64,000 bases of DNA, taken from the NCBI RefSeq assembly GCF_016107655.1, contig NZ_JABASX010000001.1, positions 620,001 to 684,000 on the forward strand, in the 5' to 3' direction. The notes beneath the pieces were generated by a model. It saw only the letters and a program-made list of their open reading frames with translations, ran no database searches and was not told the origin of the DNA. Source of the stretch: Brevibacterium antiquum. Lineage in GTDB: Bacteria; Actinomycetota; Actinomycetes; Actinomycetales; Brevibacteriaceae. Both the position numbers and the translations under genes were made by a program. Positions 8,155-17,286 of the stretch are shown piece by piece (positions within the stretch are counted from its first letter, which is position 1; each line of letters starts with the position of its first letter).

Positions 8155-9419
8155 GCGAGATCTCACCGTGGACAAGCCCCCGGCCGGGGAAAAGGGTCGG
8201 GCCCCTGTGGATGGTGTGGTTTACGTTGGCGTGGCTGGCCATCTGGACGGTCCAGCTGACTCCGGTCCAATTGCTGCTGCCACTGCAGCTCGACACGCAG
8301 AGCGGTGACTGGCTCAACGGTGTCGTCTGGTCCGGAGTCGTCCTCTCCGCAGGTGGTCTGGCAGGCATCATCGCCGCCCCGATCGCAGGCAGCCTCTCTG
8401 ACCGAACACGTTCACGATGGGGCCGCAGGCGTCCTTGGGCCATCGGCGGATCGCTGGGTGCCGCCATCGGTCTCCTGCTCACCGGCTGGGCACAGGGACC
8501 ACTGTTCGTCGGTGCCGCCTGGATCGTCGTCTCCGTCTCGGTGGCCATCGCCTCCGCGGCGCTGACGGCTCTCATCGCCGATCAGCTCGACTCGCAGCGG
8601 GGGACGGCGTCGGCGTCTGCGAGCTCTGCGCAGGCCGTCGGCATCGTCGTCGGAGTCGGACTGGTCGTGCTCCTGGGACTCGGCCTCGGCGCCTCCTATG
8701 CGCTCCTGGCCGGGATCATCACGGTCGTCGGGGTGGGCACCGCTGTTCTGCTGCCCGATCCCGCACCGGTCCACCCGAGAATCCTCACACTGCAGGCGGG
8801 GCGGGAGCCGATCACCCGGGTTCGAATCTCGTCGCTGCTCGACCACAATTTCAAGTGGCTGCTCGTGTCACGGTTCGTCGTCAACGTGGGCAACGCCTTC
8901 GGTACCTCTCTGCTGCTCTTCTTCCTGATCTACGGAATCGGGGTTCCGGCAGAGAGCGCCGAAGACAAACTGCTCGTCCTGATCGTCATCTATACGGTCT
9001 TCGTCGTCATCTCGTCGATCGTGGTGGGAACCGTATCGGATCGCTCGGGCAACCGTCGCTTCTGGACGATCGCCTCGGCGCTGGTGCAGGCCTGTTCGGG
9101 AGTCATCATCCTCATCAGCCCCGAATTCGTCACCACCGCAATCGCCGCTGCCATCATGGGCACCGGCTACGGTGCGTACATGGCGGTCTCCCTGGCCTTC
9201 GCCACAGACCTGCTGCTCGATCCCGATGACCATGCACGAGACCTGAGTATGGTCAACAATTCCGCCGCATTGGGACAGCTCGCGGGGCCCTTGCTGGGAG
9301 CAGGACTCGTCGCTCTCGTCGGCGGATTCTGGCTTCTCTTCGCAGCCGCATCACTGGTCTCGATCGTCGGTGCGGTGATGACGTTGACGGTGCACCCGAA
9401 GTCGATGCTCCTGCGCTGA
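8151..9419 (+). CDS. MFS transporter, probable glycoside uptake
   Basis: A 422-residue major facilitator protein with about 12 membrane helices. The loop 2-3 signature is clear (GSLSDRTRSRWGRRRP, residues about 79-94). The reading frame stays open upstream inside the GH1 gene, but the ATG at 8151 overlapping the GH1 stop gives a normal N-terminus. Translational coupling to a GH1 beta-glycosidase suggests it imports the beta-glycoside that the enzyme splits; this is context inference. No regulator gene is adjacent. Confidence 0.83.
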   Translation: MSEISPWTSPRPGKRVGPLWMVWFTLAWLAIWTVQLTPVQLLLPLQLDTQSGDWLNGVVWSGVVLSAGGLAGIIAAPIAGSLSDRTRSRWGRRRPWAIGGSLGAAIGLLLTGWAQGPLFVGAAWIVVSVSVAIASAALTALIADQLDSQRGTASASASSAQAVGIVVGVGLVVLLGLGLGASYALLAGIITVVGVGTAVLLPDPAPVHPRILTLQAGREPITRVRISSLLDHNFKWLLVSRFVVNVGNAFGTSLLLFFLIYGIGVPAESAEDKLLVLIVIYTVFVVISSIVVGTVSDRSGNRRFWTIASALVQACSGVIILISPEFVTTAIAAAIMGTGYGAYMAVSLAFATDLLLDPDDHARDLSMVNNSAALGQLAGPLLGAGLVALVGGFWLLFAAASLVSIVGAVMTLTVHPKSMLLR

Positions 9420-9438
9420 CTCTGGACAGAAGAGGGTG

Positions 9439-9996
9439 TCAGGAGATGCCGAGGAGCTTCCCGCTCTTCGCCAGCTCAGGATCGGTGCAGGAGGCCAGAT
9501 CGAAGCAGCAGGGGCGTCGCTTCCCCGACTCCAGCTTGGAGATCGCGACCTCCACACGGCGTGCGCGGGTATCAGCGTTCTTCGTCGCCTGGATCCACCG
9601 CACCCACTCCCACCGCGCCATCGGCGTCAGCCCGGCCCATACTTCGGTCAGATCGGGTGCGTCGTCAAGTGCTGCGGCGAAGTCATCGGGAATCGAGGTC
9701 TCCGGCCATTCCTTGGTCGGAGTCAGTGACACGTCGACGGTGTCGGCATGGTCTGCACTCAGTTGCGCAGACAGCTCGTCGGTGACATTGATCCAATGTC
9801 CGCGCATTCCGTCGGGTTCGACCACCGTAGTGACGTCGACCCCGCCGACCTGCCCATGCGCGGCGACCTGGCCACGGGAGGGCAGGTCCGCACTGGCATC
9901 GGCGGGCAGGCGCAGGATCGGTCTGTCGTTGATGATCTCCAACTGCGTGGAGAATGTGATGGTTGTGGGAGTGCTCTTCTTCGTGCTCATGGTCAC
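9439..9996 (-). CDS. YdeI/OmpD-associated-type protein (DUF1905 fold plus YdeI tail)
   Basis: A protein of about 185 residues. An N-terminal DUF1905-like beta domain (FSTQLEI...ILRLP...GMRGHWINV) is followed by a C-terminal YdeI-type helical segment (PDDFAAALDD, ARWEWVRWIQATKNADTRARRVEVAISKLESGKRRP). The C-terminal motif is characteristic of the bacteriocin-protection YdeI/OmpD-associated family; biochemical role is unknown. A GTG at 9996 sits 9 nt after AGGAG and is the preferred start; ATG 9990 and ATG 10017 are in frame. It is convergent with the MFS gene. Confidence 0.75.
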   Translation of the reverse strand: MTMSTKKSTPTTITFSTQLEIINDRPILRLPADASADLPSRGQVAAHGQVGGVDVTTVVEPDGMRGHWINVTDELSAQLSADHADTVDVSLTPTKEWPETSIPDDFAAALDDAPDLTEVWAGLTPMARWEWVRWIQATKNADTRARRVEVAISKLESGKRRPCCFDLASCTDPELAKSGKLLGIS

Positions 9997-10066
9997 CAGG
10001 ATAGTCTCCTGGCACATGCGTGACTTCTCGATTCCTGACAGCCTGATGACTCAGCCTGTCTTCGTC

Positions 10067-11581
10067 TCATCCCAGTTTCCGTCCCACCCAGTCAGGAGAT
10101 GCAAACCCGATCCTCCTGAGGCGTTCCGACACGTCGCTGGGGAACGGTGCGGCCGCGCCCGAATTCTGGTCCACGTGCACAGCAATGATCTCCTCGGTCG
10201 CGATGAGCTGCCCAGCGGCTCTCATCTCGTAGGCCAGATGCATCTTCTTCGACCCGGCGGAGACAAGGGTGGGTATGACTTCTACCTGTGCGCCGAGCCC
10301 GACCTCGTCGAGGTAGCGGATGTGCGATTCGACGGTGTAGAGCGAGGTGGAATGTGCCTCACGATGTTCCTGGCCGAGCCCGATCTGGTCCATCACCTGA
10401 TCCGTGGCGAAACCGAAGATCAGAACGTAGAAGGCTTCGGACATGTGGCCGTTGTAGTCAATCCAGTCTGAAATCACCTGGGTCCGATAGGTCCCGAGTT
10501 CGATCGGCTGCGATTGACTCCGTGGTTCTGGTTGACCGCTCAGTTCGGTCTCGGTGGACACCCCTTCTGCTTCGGAGGCATCCGCCGAGGTTGTCCGCCG
10601 CTGCGTTCCATCTGCGGCTTCGAGGTCGGCCGTGAGCCTGCGCAGGGCGATGATGCCTGCGTCCCGCGTGGCGATGAGATCAGGAATCGTCTTGTCACCA
10701 CTGGCCACTTCACAGCCGGCCACGACATCATCGCGCAGCTTCTGTGACAGCTCCGGAGCATCCAAACGGGTCCAGGGTGATTTCAGCGAAGGACCGAAGT
10801 GGTCGAGCATATGTGCCATTCCGCCCTCACCGCCGGCCAGATGGAAGGTGAGCATCGGTCCTTGGAACGGCCAGCGCAGGCCGGGACCATCGGTGATCGA
10901 CCTGTCGATCTGATCTACCGTGGCCTCACCATGGTCGATCATGTGCAGAGCCTCTCGCCATTGCGCCTCTTGGAGCCGATTGGCGATGAACCCGGGAACC
11001 TCGTGGTCCATTCTGATCACGGATTTCCCGATCCGGGTGTAGAACTCGGCCGCCCAGTCGACGGCCGCAACGGCAGTGGACTCTCCGCCGACGACCTCGA
11101 CGAGTGGGATGAGATAGGGCGGGTTGAACGGATGCCCGACGACGAGGCGTTCGGGATGCCTGGCGTTGACCGCCATCTCGGTCATGCTGTAGCCGGAGGT
11201 GGACGAGCCGATGACGACGTGTTCGTCACAGACGGCATCGATGCTGGCTAGGAGGCTGCGTTTGAGCTCGAGATCCTCCGGAGCCGACTCCTGAACGAAA
11301 CCGGTCCCTGCCACAGCCTCGGCGAGGTCAGTGTGCACCGTCCAGGCATGACGGTCTGCGCCTGCGACCATGTCGAGTTCGGCCAGTGCGGGCCAGGCTG
11401 CATCGATGAGGCGGGTGAGCTTCTCGGCCGCATCCGGTGCTGGGTCCCAGACTCTGACCGTGTAGCCCTGGGCCAGGAAGTAGGCGGCCCAACCGCCGCC
11501 GATGGTGCCGGCTCCGATGCAGGTGACCGTGGTGATGGATGCGAGGTCAGGATAGGAGGGGGCATTCACAGCCGCGCTCAC
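10067..11581 (-). CDS. Bifunctional L-carnitine dehydrogenase / betainyl-CoA thioesterase
   Basis: A 504-residue fusion. Residues about 15-320 are a 3-hydroxyacyl-CoA dehydrogenase-type NAD-dependent domain: GAGTIGGG at 23-30, the SSTSG segment at 126-130, catalytic-type H150 in [14 protein letters not shown]. This subfamily contains L-carnitine dehydrogenases, which make 3-dehydrocarnitine. After a variable linker (about 320-365) comes a hotdog thioesterase domain ([15 protein letters not shown]). In known carnitine catabolism the ketone is cleaved by a BKACE enzyme with acetyl-CoA to betainyl-CoA and acetoacetate, and a thioesterase frees glycine betaine. The next gene upstream in the operon (overlapping by 4 bp) is exactly a BKACE. 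Substrate assignment rests on family and context. Confidence 0.87.
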   Translation of the reverse strand: MSAAVNAPSYPDLASITTVTCIGAGTIGGGWAAYFLAQGYTVRVWDPAPDAAEKLTRLIDAAWPALAELDMVAGADRHAWTVHTDLAEAVAGTGFVQESAPEDLELKRSLLASIDAVCDEHVVIGSSTSGYSMTEMAVNARHPERLVVGHPFNPPYLIPLVEVVGGESTAVAAVDWAAEFYTRIGKSVIRMDHEVPGFIANRLQEAQWREALHMIDHGEATVDQIDRSITDGPGLRWPFQGPMLTFHLAGGEGGMAHMLDHFGPSLKSPWTRLDAPELSQKLRDDVVAGCEVASGDKTIPDLIATRDAGIIALRRLTADLEAADGTQRRTTSADASEAEGVSTETELSGQPEPRSQSQPIELGTYRTQVISDWIDYNGHMSEAFYVLIFGFATDQVMDQIGLGQEHREAHSTSLYTVESHIRYLDEVGLGAQVEVIPTLVSAGSKKMHLAYEMRAAGQLIATEEIIAVHVDQNSGAAAPFPSDVSERLRRIGFASPDWVGRKLG

Positions 11582-12489
11582 AGGTCGAGTCCCGTCACGA
11601 TCGGTGCCTGCACCCGCAGGTCGAGGATGTTGCGGGCCTCGTCGGGTGTGGCAACCTCCGCGCCGAGGTCCTCGATGATGTCGACAGCGCGTTCGGTCAG
11701 CGAGGCGTTGGTGGCCTTGACCCCTTTTGCCAAGTACAGGTTGTCTTCAAGACCGACCCGGGCATGGCCTCCGGCGAGAACTGACTGGGCAACCCACGGC
11801 AGCTGATTGCGACCGATCGCGAAGGAGGTGAACTGCGCACCAGGCGGCAGCATGTTCATCATCGCCGTCAGGAGCCCGGCATCGACCGGTGCTCCGTAGG
11901 GGACTCCCATGCACAGCTGGTAGAGCGGCGGAGGATCGATGAGGCCCTCTTCGACGAGCACATTGGCGAACCACAGGTTTCCGGTGTCGAAGATCTCGAG
12001 CTCGGGGCGAACGCCCAGCGTCTGAATCTTCTTCGAGCCCTCACGCAGCATGTCAGGGGTGGACACATAGATGTTCGATCCGTCGCCGAAGTTCAGAGAA
12101 CCGCAGTCGAGGGTGCAGATCTCGGGCAGCAGCTCTTCGACGTGGGGAAGGCGTTCAAGGGCATTGACGAGGTCTGTGCCCGGCATGTGAGTGGTCGGAT
12201 CCTGGGGATCGACGACGAGATCTCCACCCATTCCTGCGGTGAGGTTGATGACGGGATCGACGTCGGAGGCACGTATTATGCGCACGACCTCGCGGTAGTG
12301 GGCGACTTCCCTGGAACCCTGCTTGGTGTCGAGGTCGCGGACGTGGATGTGCACGACGGACGCACCGGCACGAGCGGCCGCGATCGCATCATCGGCGATC
12401 TCCTGCGGTGTGACGGGCACGTGCTCGCTCTTGTTCGCTGTGTCGCCGGCGCCGGTGACGGCACAGGTGAGTATGACCTTGCGATTCAT
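11578..12489 (-). CDS. BKACE (DUF849) beta-keto acid cleavage enzyme, probable 3-dehydrocarnitine:acetyl-CoA trimethylamine transferase
   Basis: A 303-residue TIM-barrel protein of the BKACE/DUF849 family. Visible family features are the N-terminal [10 protein letters not shown], the metal-binding HIHVRD (about residues 47-52), the [10 protein letters not shown] segment and the C-terminal [14 protein letters not shown]. These enzymes condense a beta-keto acid with acetyl-CoA to give acetoacetate plus a new CoA ester. Translational overlap on both sides, with the carnitine dehydrogenase-thioesterase gene and with the regulator, points to 3-dehydrocarnitine as substrate (CdhC-type). Other BKACE substrates cannot be excluded from sequence alone. 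Confidence 0.87.
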   Translation of the reverse strand: MNRKVILTCAVTGAGDTANKSEHVPVTPQEIADDAIAAARAGASVVHIHVRDLDTKQGSREVAHYREVVRIIRASDVDPVINLTAGMGGDLVVDPQDPTTHMPGTDLVNALERLPHVEELLPEICTLDCGSLNFGDGSNIYVSTPDMLREGSKKIQTLGVRPELEIFDTGNLWFANVLVEEGLIDPPPLYQLCMGVPYGAPVDAGLLTAMMNMLPPGAQFTSFAIGRNQLPWVAQSVLAGGHARVGLEDNLYLAKGVKATNASLTERAVDIIEDLGAEVATPDEARNILDLRVQAPIVTGLDL

Positions 12490-13391
12490 GATGACTCCTC
12501 ATCAGGGTTGGTGTTGACGATTGCGCGTTTGAAGTAACTGGAGAGTCGACGGCGGAAGGTTGCCACGTCCATGATTCCGGTGAGGACCTTGACCCCGAGG
12601 CCGTCGAGCAGCGAGGTCAGCTCATCGGCCATGGCCTCACTGTCGCCGGGGCGGAAGAGCCCAGCGGACTGTCCGGCTTCGATGGTGGAGCGCACGGTGT
12701 GCGACCAGCGTTCGTAGTGAGCCGGGTAGTCAGAGGTATGGGCGTCTTCGAGACCGAGCCGAGCCCAGGTCTGGAGCCAGATCGACCACTCGCTGCGTGA
12801 GGTGCGGCCGATGGGCGACTGGAGTTCGAGCAGGCGTTCGAGCCGGCGGTGGGGGTTGGGAATCTCGTCGAGCCAGGCGATCTGACGGTCGAAGGCGAGC
12901 TTGACCGAATAGTCGAGTGTTGCGTCGAAGAGGTCGGACTTCCCATCGAAGTAATAGTGAATGCTCGCATTCGAGATCCCAGCGGCGTCTGCGATGTCTG
13001 CGATCCGCACCGTTTCGTAGCCATGGCGGGCGAACAGATCCCATGCCGTCTCGACGATGAGCCTGCGCGGCGAGGAGTCCAGGGACGGCCCAGGACTCCG
13101 GTCAGTTCCTCGTTGGAACCGCAGGGGAGTCGCGGACACCTGCGATTCGTCGCCGAGCAGCCACCTGACCGTCACTCCGGTAGCGGTGGCCAGAGCGAGG
13201 AGCTCTTCGGTGCCGAATCTGCGTCGGCCCGACAGAGACTTCGACAGCTTCGTCTCATCGATTCCAATGCTCGCGGCCACATGTCGTTGGGACAGATCGC
13301 TGGTGCGCAGTGCCTCTTTGGCCCGTTGGGCTGTGACACCGGCTCTGCTGACACCGGCGCCGTTGACACCGGCTGCGCTGCGATCCGTCAT
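12486..13391 (-). CDS. Hybrid regulator: XRE-type HTH fused to TetR family repressor
   Basis: A 301-residue protein with two DNA-binding modules. Residues about 18-82 form an XRE/Cro-like helix-turn-helix ([20 protein letters not shown], then [18 protein letters not shown]). A linker leads to a TetR N-terminal HTH at about 110-155 ([19 protein letters not shown]...[10 protein letters not shown]) and a helical ligand domain. It is the first gene of the carnitine operon, overlapping the BKACE gene by 4 bp, so it probably senses carnitine or an intermediate. Frame is open to 13448, but that start would put a strong palindrome inside the coding region; ATG 13391 leaves it in the promoter. Ligand and sign of control are inference. 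Confidence 0.82.
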   Translation of the reverse strand: MTDRSAAGVNGAGVSRAGVTAQRAKEALRTSDLSQRHVAASIGIDETKLSKSLSGRRRFGTEELLALATATGVTVRWLLGDESQVSATPLRFQRGTDRSPGPSLDSSPRRLIVETAWDLFARHGYETVRIADIADAAGISNASIHYYFDGKSDLFDATLDYSVKLAFDRQIAWLDEIPNPHRRLERLLELQSPIGRTSRSEWSIWLQTWARLGLEDAHTSDYPAHYERWSHTVRSTIEAGQSAGLFRPGDSEAMADELTSLLDGLGVKVLTGIMDVATFRRRLSSYFKRAIVNTNPDEESS

Positions 13392-13422
13392 GGCTGCCAA
13401 TCTATCTTCCCTATGCGCAGAA

Positions 13423-13456
13423 CGCAAGTAATATTGGTGAAAAATCAATACTTGCG
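13423..13456. promoter_or_regulatory. 34-bp palindromic operator between carnitine operon and decarboxylase
   Basis: Perfect 8-bp arms CGCAAGTA (13423-13430) and TACTTGCG (13449-13456), with ATTG/CAAT partly extending the symmetry inward. It is the only AT-rich stretch of the divergent region and lies 32 bp upstream of the regulator start. Size and position suit a TetR-type dimer operator. Binding is inferred. Confidence 0.6.
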
Positions 13457-13581
13457 AGTGGCATTGTCCGGATCGCTTGCCATGTTCGTGCGCTGGAGAC
13501 CGTCGGGATCAGAGGGGAGCGGATATTCTCGAAGGGATGAACCGATCGCCTGATGACACTGTTCCCACATCGGAGGGGCCC

Positions 13582-14955
13582 ATGAACGACAATCTCCATT
13601 CACGCATGCACGTCGTATCCGACGAGACCCGAAACCTCGTCAACCTCGTCCTCGACTACTCGCGTCGGCGCACCTTGGCCGTCGACACTCCACTTGACCA
13701 TCCGACGACCGAGACCGAACTCAGACGACTGGCCGGACCGACCATCACCGAGGATGGCGTCGGGTCATCTCGCGCGCTGGCGATCTTCGAGCACATCTTC
13801 GCTCCCGCCTGCATCACAACTGACCACCCGAAATACCTGTCCTTCATTCCGAGCGCGCCGACGAAGGCGGCCGTGGCGTTCGACCTCGTGGTCTCCGCCA
13901 GCGCGCTCTACGGAGGCTCGTGGCTCGAGGGGGCAGGCGTCGTCCATGCCGAGAACGAGGTCCTATCCTGGCTGGCCGGAGAGTTCGGGCTCCCGACGAG
14001 TGCCGGCGGAGTCTTCGTCCAAGGTGGCACGATCGGCAACCTGTCAGCTCTCGTCGCGGCGCGTGATGCGCGCAAGACCGCGCTCGGCGATGAGAGGCCG
14101 GGGCGCTGGGTCATCGTGTGCAGCGCCGAAGCACACTCCTCGGTCGCCTCGGCAGCAGCCGTGATGGACGTCGATGTGGCTCCCGTACCGACCGGAGACG
14201 ACGGCATCCTGCGTCCCGACGGCGTCAGGGCCGCGCTTGAAGAACATGGTGATGCCGTCATCGCTGTGGTCGCGACCTCGGGGACGACGAATTTCGGCAC
14301 CATCGACGACATCGCCGGAATTGCGGCGCTCAAGGATGACTTCGACTTCTGGCTCCACATCGACGGGGCCTATGGGCTGGCTGCGATGCTCTCACCCCTG
14401 GCGCGGCACAAGTTCGCCGGAGTCGAATCCGCCGACTCGGTCATCGTCGATCCGCACAAGTGGCTCTTCGCCCCGTTCGACGCCTGTGCGCTCATCTACC
14501 GCGACCCGACGCTGGGGCGGCGAGCGCACACACAGCGCGCCGAATATCTCGATACCCTCACCGACGCTGAGGAGTGGAGCCCTTCGGACTACGCCATCCA
14601 GCTGACCCGGAGGCCTCGGGGCCTGCCGCTGTGGTATTCCCTGGCCAGCTACGGTGCCGAGACCTATCGCGAAGCCATCGGCCATTCGATCGAACTGGCG
14701 ATGCAGATCGGCACAGAGATCAAGAAGCGTCCGAATCTCAAACTCGTCCGCGAGCCCGAACTCTCGGTCGTCGTCTTCGAACGTGCCGACTGGTCCCGTG
14801 AGGACTATCAGCGGTGGTCGGACCGACTGTTGGAAGACCAGCGGGCCTTCGTCGTACCCAGCTCGCACCAGGGGCGGCCCAATGCCAGGTTCGCGATCGT
14901 CAATCCGCTCACGACCTTTGAGGATCTCGTCGACATTCTTGACACGATGGAGTGA
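13582..14955 (+). CDS. Group II PLP-dependent amino acid decarboxylase
   Basis: A 457-residue fold-type I PLP enzyme of the group II decarboxylase family (aromatic-L-amino-acid, glutamate, diaminobutyrate and related decarboxylases). The PLP-stacking His is H185 (AHSS), the Asp that binds the pyridine nitrogen lies in HIDGAYG (259-265), and the Schiff-base Lys is K293 in PHKW. The C-terminal small domain is complete. The start is ATG 13582 with GGAGGGG 4-5 nt upstream; ATG 13537 is 15 codons longer and also possible. It is divergent from the carnitine operon across a palindrome. The substrate cannot be assigned; a link to carnitine is only positional. Confidence 0.85.
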   Translation: MNDNLHSRMHVVSDETRNLVNLVLDYSRRRTLAVDTPLDHPTTETELRRLAGPTITEDGVGSSRALAIFEHIFAPACITTDHPKYLSFIPSAPTKAAVAFDLVVSASALYGGSWLEGAGVVHAENEVLSWLAGEFGLPTSAGGVFVQGGTIGNLSALVAARDARKTALGDERPGRWVIVCSAEAHSSVASAAAVMDVDVAPVPTGDDGILRPDGVRAALEEHGDAVIAVVATSGTTNFGTIDDIAGIAALKDDFDFWLHIDGAYGLAAMLSPLARHKFAGVESADSVIVDPHKWLFAPFDACALIYRDPTLGRRAHTQRAEYLDTLTDAEEWSPSDYAIQLTRRPRGLPLWYSLASYGAETYREAIGHSIELAMQIGTEIKKRPNLKLVREPELSVVVFERADWSREDYQRWSDRLLEDQRAFVVPSSHQGRPNARFAIVNPLTTFEDLVDILDTME

Positions 14956-14997
14956 TTCGACGCTCTGAGACTGCTCAACTCAAGGCGTGGGTCCTGC

Positions 14998-15675
14998 TCA
15001 GCCCTTGGCGTGAGGGCGGGGCCGCGGCCTGAGCTCGACGGTGAATGTGGGCAGGAGGAACTGCGTGATCGGTCCGATGCCCACAGCATAGAGCGCGGTG
15101 CCGATGCCGAAGACGCCGCCGAGCAGCCAGCCGACGATGACCACACTGACCTCGATGAGGGTGCGCACCAGTCGGATCGACTTGCCGGTGGCCCGCGACA
15201 GGCCCGTCATCAGACCGTCACGGGGACCGGGGCCGAACTGCGAGCCGATGTACATCGCCGAGGCGACGCCGTTGAGGATGATGCCGCCGACGAGGAGTGC
15301 GATATTCCACCACAGTTCCTCAGGCTGAGGCAGGAAGAGCCGCGTCAGGTCGAGAGAGGGACCGATGAGGAGGGCGTTGAGCACCGTCCCGAGTCCCGGC
15401 TGCTGCTTGAGCGGAATCCAGATGAGGAGGACGAGGAAGGAAGTGATCGTGACGATGGTGCCGAATGTCAGCGGCAGGTGCTTGATGATGCCCGAATGCA
15501 GAACGTCCCATGGCATCATGCCCAGCCCGGATGTCACGATCATGGCCATCGATGCGCCGTAGAGGTAGAGGCCGAAGAGCAGCTGCGGCAGTCGACGGGG
15601 GAGTCGGCCGCTCTTGAGCTGCTGGATCGGTCCGATATTCGCGAGTTCGCGCTTCGGCACAGGTGTCGATGACAT
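14998..15675 (-). CDS. yczE: YczE-family integral membrane protein
   Basis: A 225-residue protein with about five hydrophobic helices. It matches the YczE/YitT-like membrane family: the LFGLYLYGASMAMIV first helix followed by GLGMMPWDVLHSGI, and later GPRDGLMTGLSRATGKSI, are the conserved regions. Function is unknown. YczE genes are typically divergent from a MocR regulator (YczR), and that is the arrangement here. ATG 15675 has GGAAAG 7 nt upstream; the frame extends 62 codons further, but that part overlaps the regulatory region and is not hydrophobic. Confidence 0.85.
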   Translation of the reverse strand: MSSTPVPKRELANIGPIQQLKSGRLPRRLPQLLFGLYLYGASMAMIVTSGLGMMPWDVLHSGIIKHLPLTFGTIVTITSFLVLLIWIPLKQQPGLGTVLNALLIGPSLDLTRLFLPQPEELWWNIALLVGGIILNGVASAMYIGSQFGPGPRDGLMTGLSRATGKSIRLVRTLIEVSVVIVGWLLGGVFGIGTALYAVGIGPITQFLLPTFTVELRPRPRPHAKG

Positions 15676-15702
15676 CGTAGGTCTTTCCGGTTCGTTCTGA
15701 CT

Positions 15703-15768
15703 GATATGACCATCTTGTCTCGAACTGGCCTTGTAAAAAAGATCCAATTGGAAGAAAGTGGTCATATC
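15703..15768. promoter_or_regulatory. Probable MocR operator: two 10-bp inverted arms in the yczE/mocR intergenic region
   Basis: GATATGACCA (15703-15712) and TGGTCATATC (15759-15768) are perfect inverted copies, 46 bp apart. A second palindrome, TCCAATTGGA (15743-15752), lies between them. MocR dimers are known to bind two spaced sites in divergent promoters. The right arm begins 44 bp before the regulator ATG. Confidence 0.6.
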
Positions 15769-15811
15769 GCCACCGGTCGGGTGGACGAGGCATCGACACA
15801 GCGAGGTTGCC

Positions 15812-17263
15812 ATGAGCACGGCAGTGATGAGTGGACCCAGGTTGGCAGGCATCATCGGCACTGGGCCGTGGCCCGGACCAGCCTATGATTCGCTGACGGC
15901 AGGGATCTCGCGCGCCATCGGCGACGGCCGCATCCCGGTCGGGGCCAGGCTGCCCAGTGAGCGGGAGGTCGCAGCCGCGACCGGCCTGTCTCGGACGACG
16001 ACCACCCGCGCATTTGCCAAGCTGCGCGAACAGGGGTTCGTCCTCACCCGGCGCGGTTCCGGAAGTGTGGTCCAGATGCCGGAAGTCCCGGGCGGTCGCA
16101 TCGATCATCTCCTGACCCCGGCCGGAGCCGATGAGGCGGAGATCGACCTCACCTGCACCGCCTCGGTGGCGCCGCCATGGCTGGTGGGAGCCTATGAACG
16201 CGCGGTCACGCAGATCCACGCCTATCTGCCCGGTACCGGCTACTATCCTTCGGGCCTTCCCGTTCTCAGGGAGCTCATCGCCGAGAGCTACACGGCTCGC
16301 GGTGTCCGCACCGATCCGGATCAGATCCTCATCACTTCGGGAGCCTTCGGTGCCGTGGCCATCGCCGTGCGCGCACTCAACGAGGGTCGAGGCCGGGTGC
16401 TCATTGAGAGTCCGACCTACCCGAATGCGATCGCGACCCTGGAAGGTGCCGGTGCCTCCCTGATTCCCTATCCGCTCGAAGTGGGCCCGGCCGGACACCA
16501 TTGGGACATCGAGGCCATGGACCACATCGCACGCCAGACCCGTGTGCGATCGGCCTACCTGATCCCCGACTTCCACAACCCCACCGGGGCACTTCTGCCC
16601 GAAGAGCAGCGCCCCGAACTCGGATCCATGCTCCGGCGCAACTCCATGGTGCCGATCTTCGACGAGTCCTTGGTCGAGCTGGGGCTCGATGGAGGTCCGA
16701 CACCCACGCCGATGGCGGCCTTCGTGCCCGACTCGATCACAGCAGGAAGCACCAGCAAGATCTACTGGGGCGGACTGCGCGTCGGGTGGCTGCGAATTCC
16801 GGCCCACCGCATCGAGGCGATGGCGTCCACGCGTCTGAGTCTCGACCTCGGCGCTCCTGTGCTTGAACAGCTTGTCGCCGTCGAACTCATGCGTGACCAT
16901 GACACGATCGTCGGCGCATACCGCGACAAGCTGCGTGCGGCCAGGGACAACCTCGCCGCGCAGGTGCGCGCTCATCTTCCTACGTGGCAGGTGATCGTGC
17001 CCAGCGGTGGCATGGCGCTGTGGTGCCGCCTGCCCGAGGACCGTTCGGGTGCCCTTGCCGTCGCCGCGAGACGACACGGACTCGGGTTGGTCTCCGGGCC
17101 CAATTTCGCCCCCGCCGGAGGCCTGGACCGCTGGGTCCGTCTGCCGTACACCGTCTCCGAGGCGCAATTGGATGAGGTTGGTCCCCGCCTCGCCGCTGCC
17201 TGGGAGGATGCTCTGAAGTCCACCGACCGTGTCCCGGCCGGACGAGCGCGGATCGTCGCCTGA
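15812..17263 (+). CDS. MocR-type (GntR-HTH plus aminotransferase domain) PLP-dependent regulator, YczR-like
   Basis: A 483-residue MocR protein. Residues about 24-90 are a GntR winged helix (GISRAIGDGRIPVGARLPSERE, ATGLSRTTTTRAF, then RRGSGSVV). Residues about 110-480 are a fold-type I aminotransferase domain with the PLP Lys K316 in TSKIYWGG and the substrate-cofactor motif NPTGA at 256-260. In family members PLP or a PLP-ligand adduct switches DNA binding. Divergence from yczE marks it as YczR-type. ATG 15812 has GCGAGG 5 nt upstream. The yggS PLP-homeostasis gene follows 23 bp downstream. Confidence 0.88.
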   Translation: MSTAVMSGPRLAGIIGTGPWPGPAYDSLTAGISRAIGDGRIPVGARLPSEREVAAATGLSRTTTTRAFAKLREQGFVLTRRGSGSVVQMPEVPGGRIDHLLTPAGADEAEIDLTCTASVAPPWLVGAYERAVTQIHAYLPGTGYYPSGLPVLRELIAESYTARGVRTDPDQILITSGAFGAVAIAVRALNEGRGRVLIESPTYPNAIATLEGAGASLIPYPLEVGPAGHHWDIEAMDHIARQTRVRSAYLIPDFHNPTGALLPEEQRPELGSMLRRNSMVPIFDESLVELGLDGGPTPTPMAAFVPDSITAGSTSKIYWGGLRVGWLRIPAHRIEAMASTRLSLDLGAPVLEQLVAVELMRDHDTIVGAYRDKLRAARDNLAAQVRAHLPTWQVIVPSGGMALWCRLPEDRSGALAVAARRHGLGLVSGPNFAPAGGLDRWVRLPYTVSEAQLDEVGPRLAAAWEDALKSTDRVPAGRARIVA

Positions 17264-17286
17264 GACGATCTGGGTACCATGAGGAC

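Noticed and set aside
15320-17167. 615-codon minus-strand frame across the MocR gene
   Set aside because: Shadow of the MocR and yczE genes, both of which have clear motifs in their own frames.
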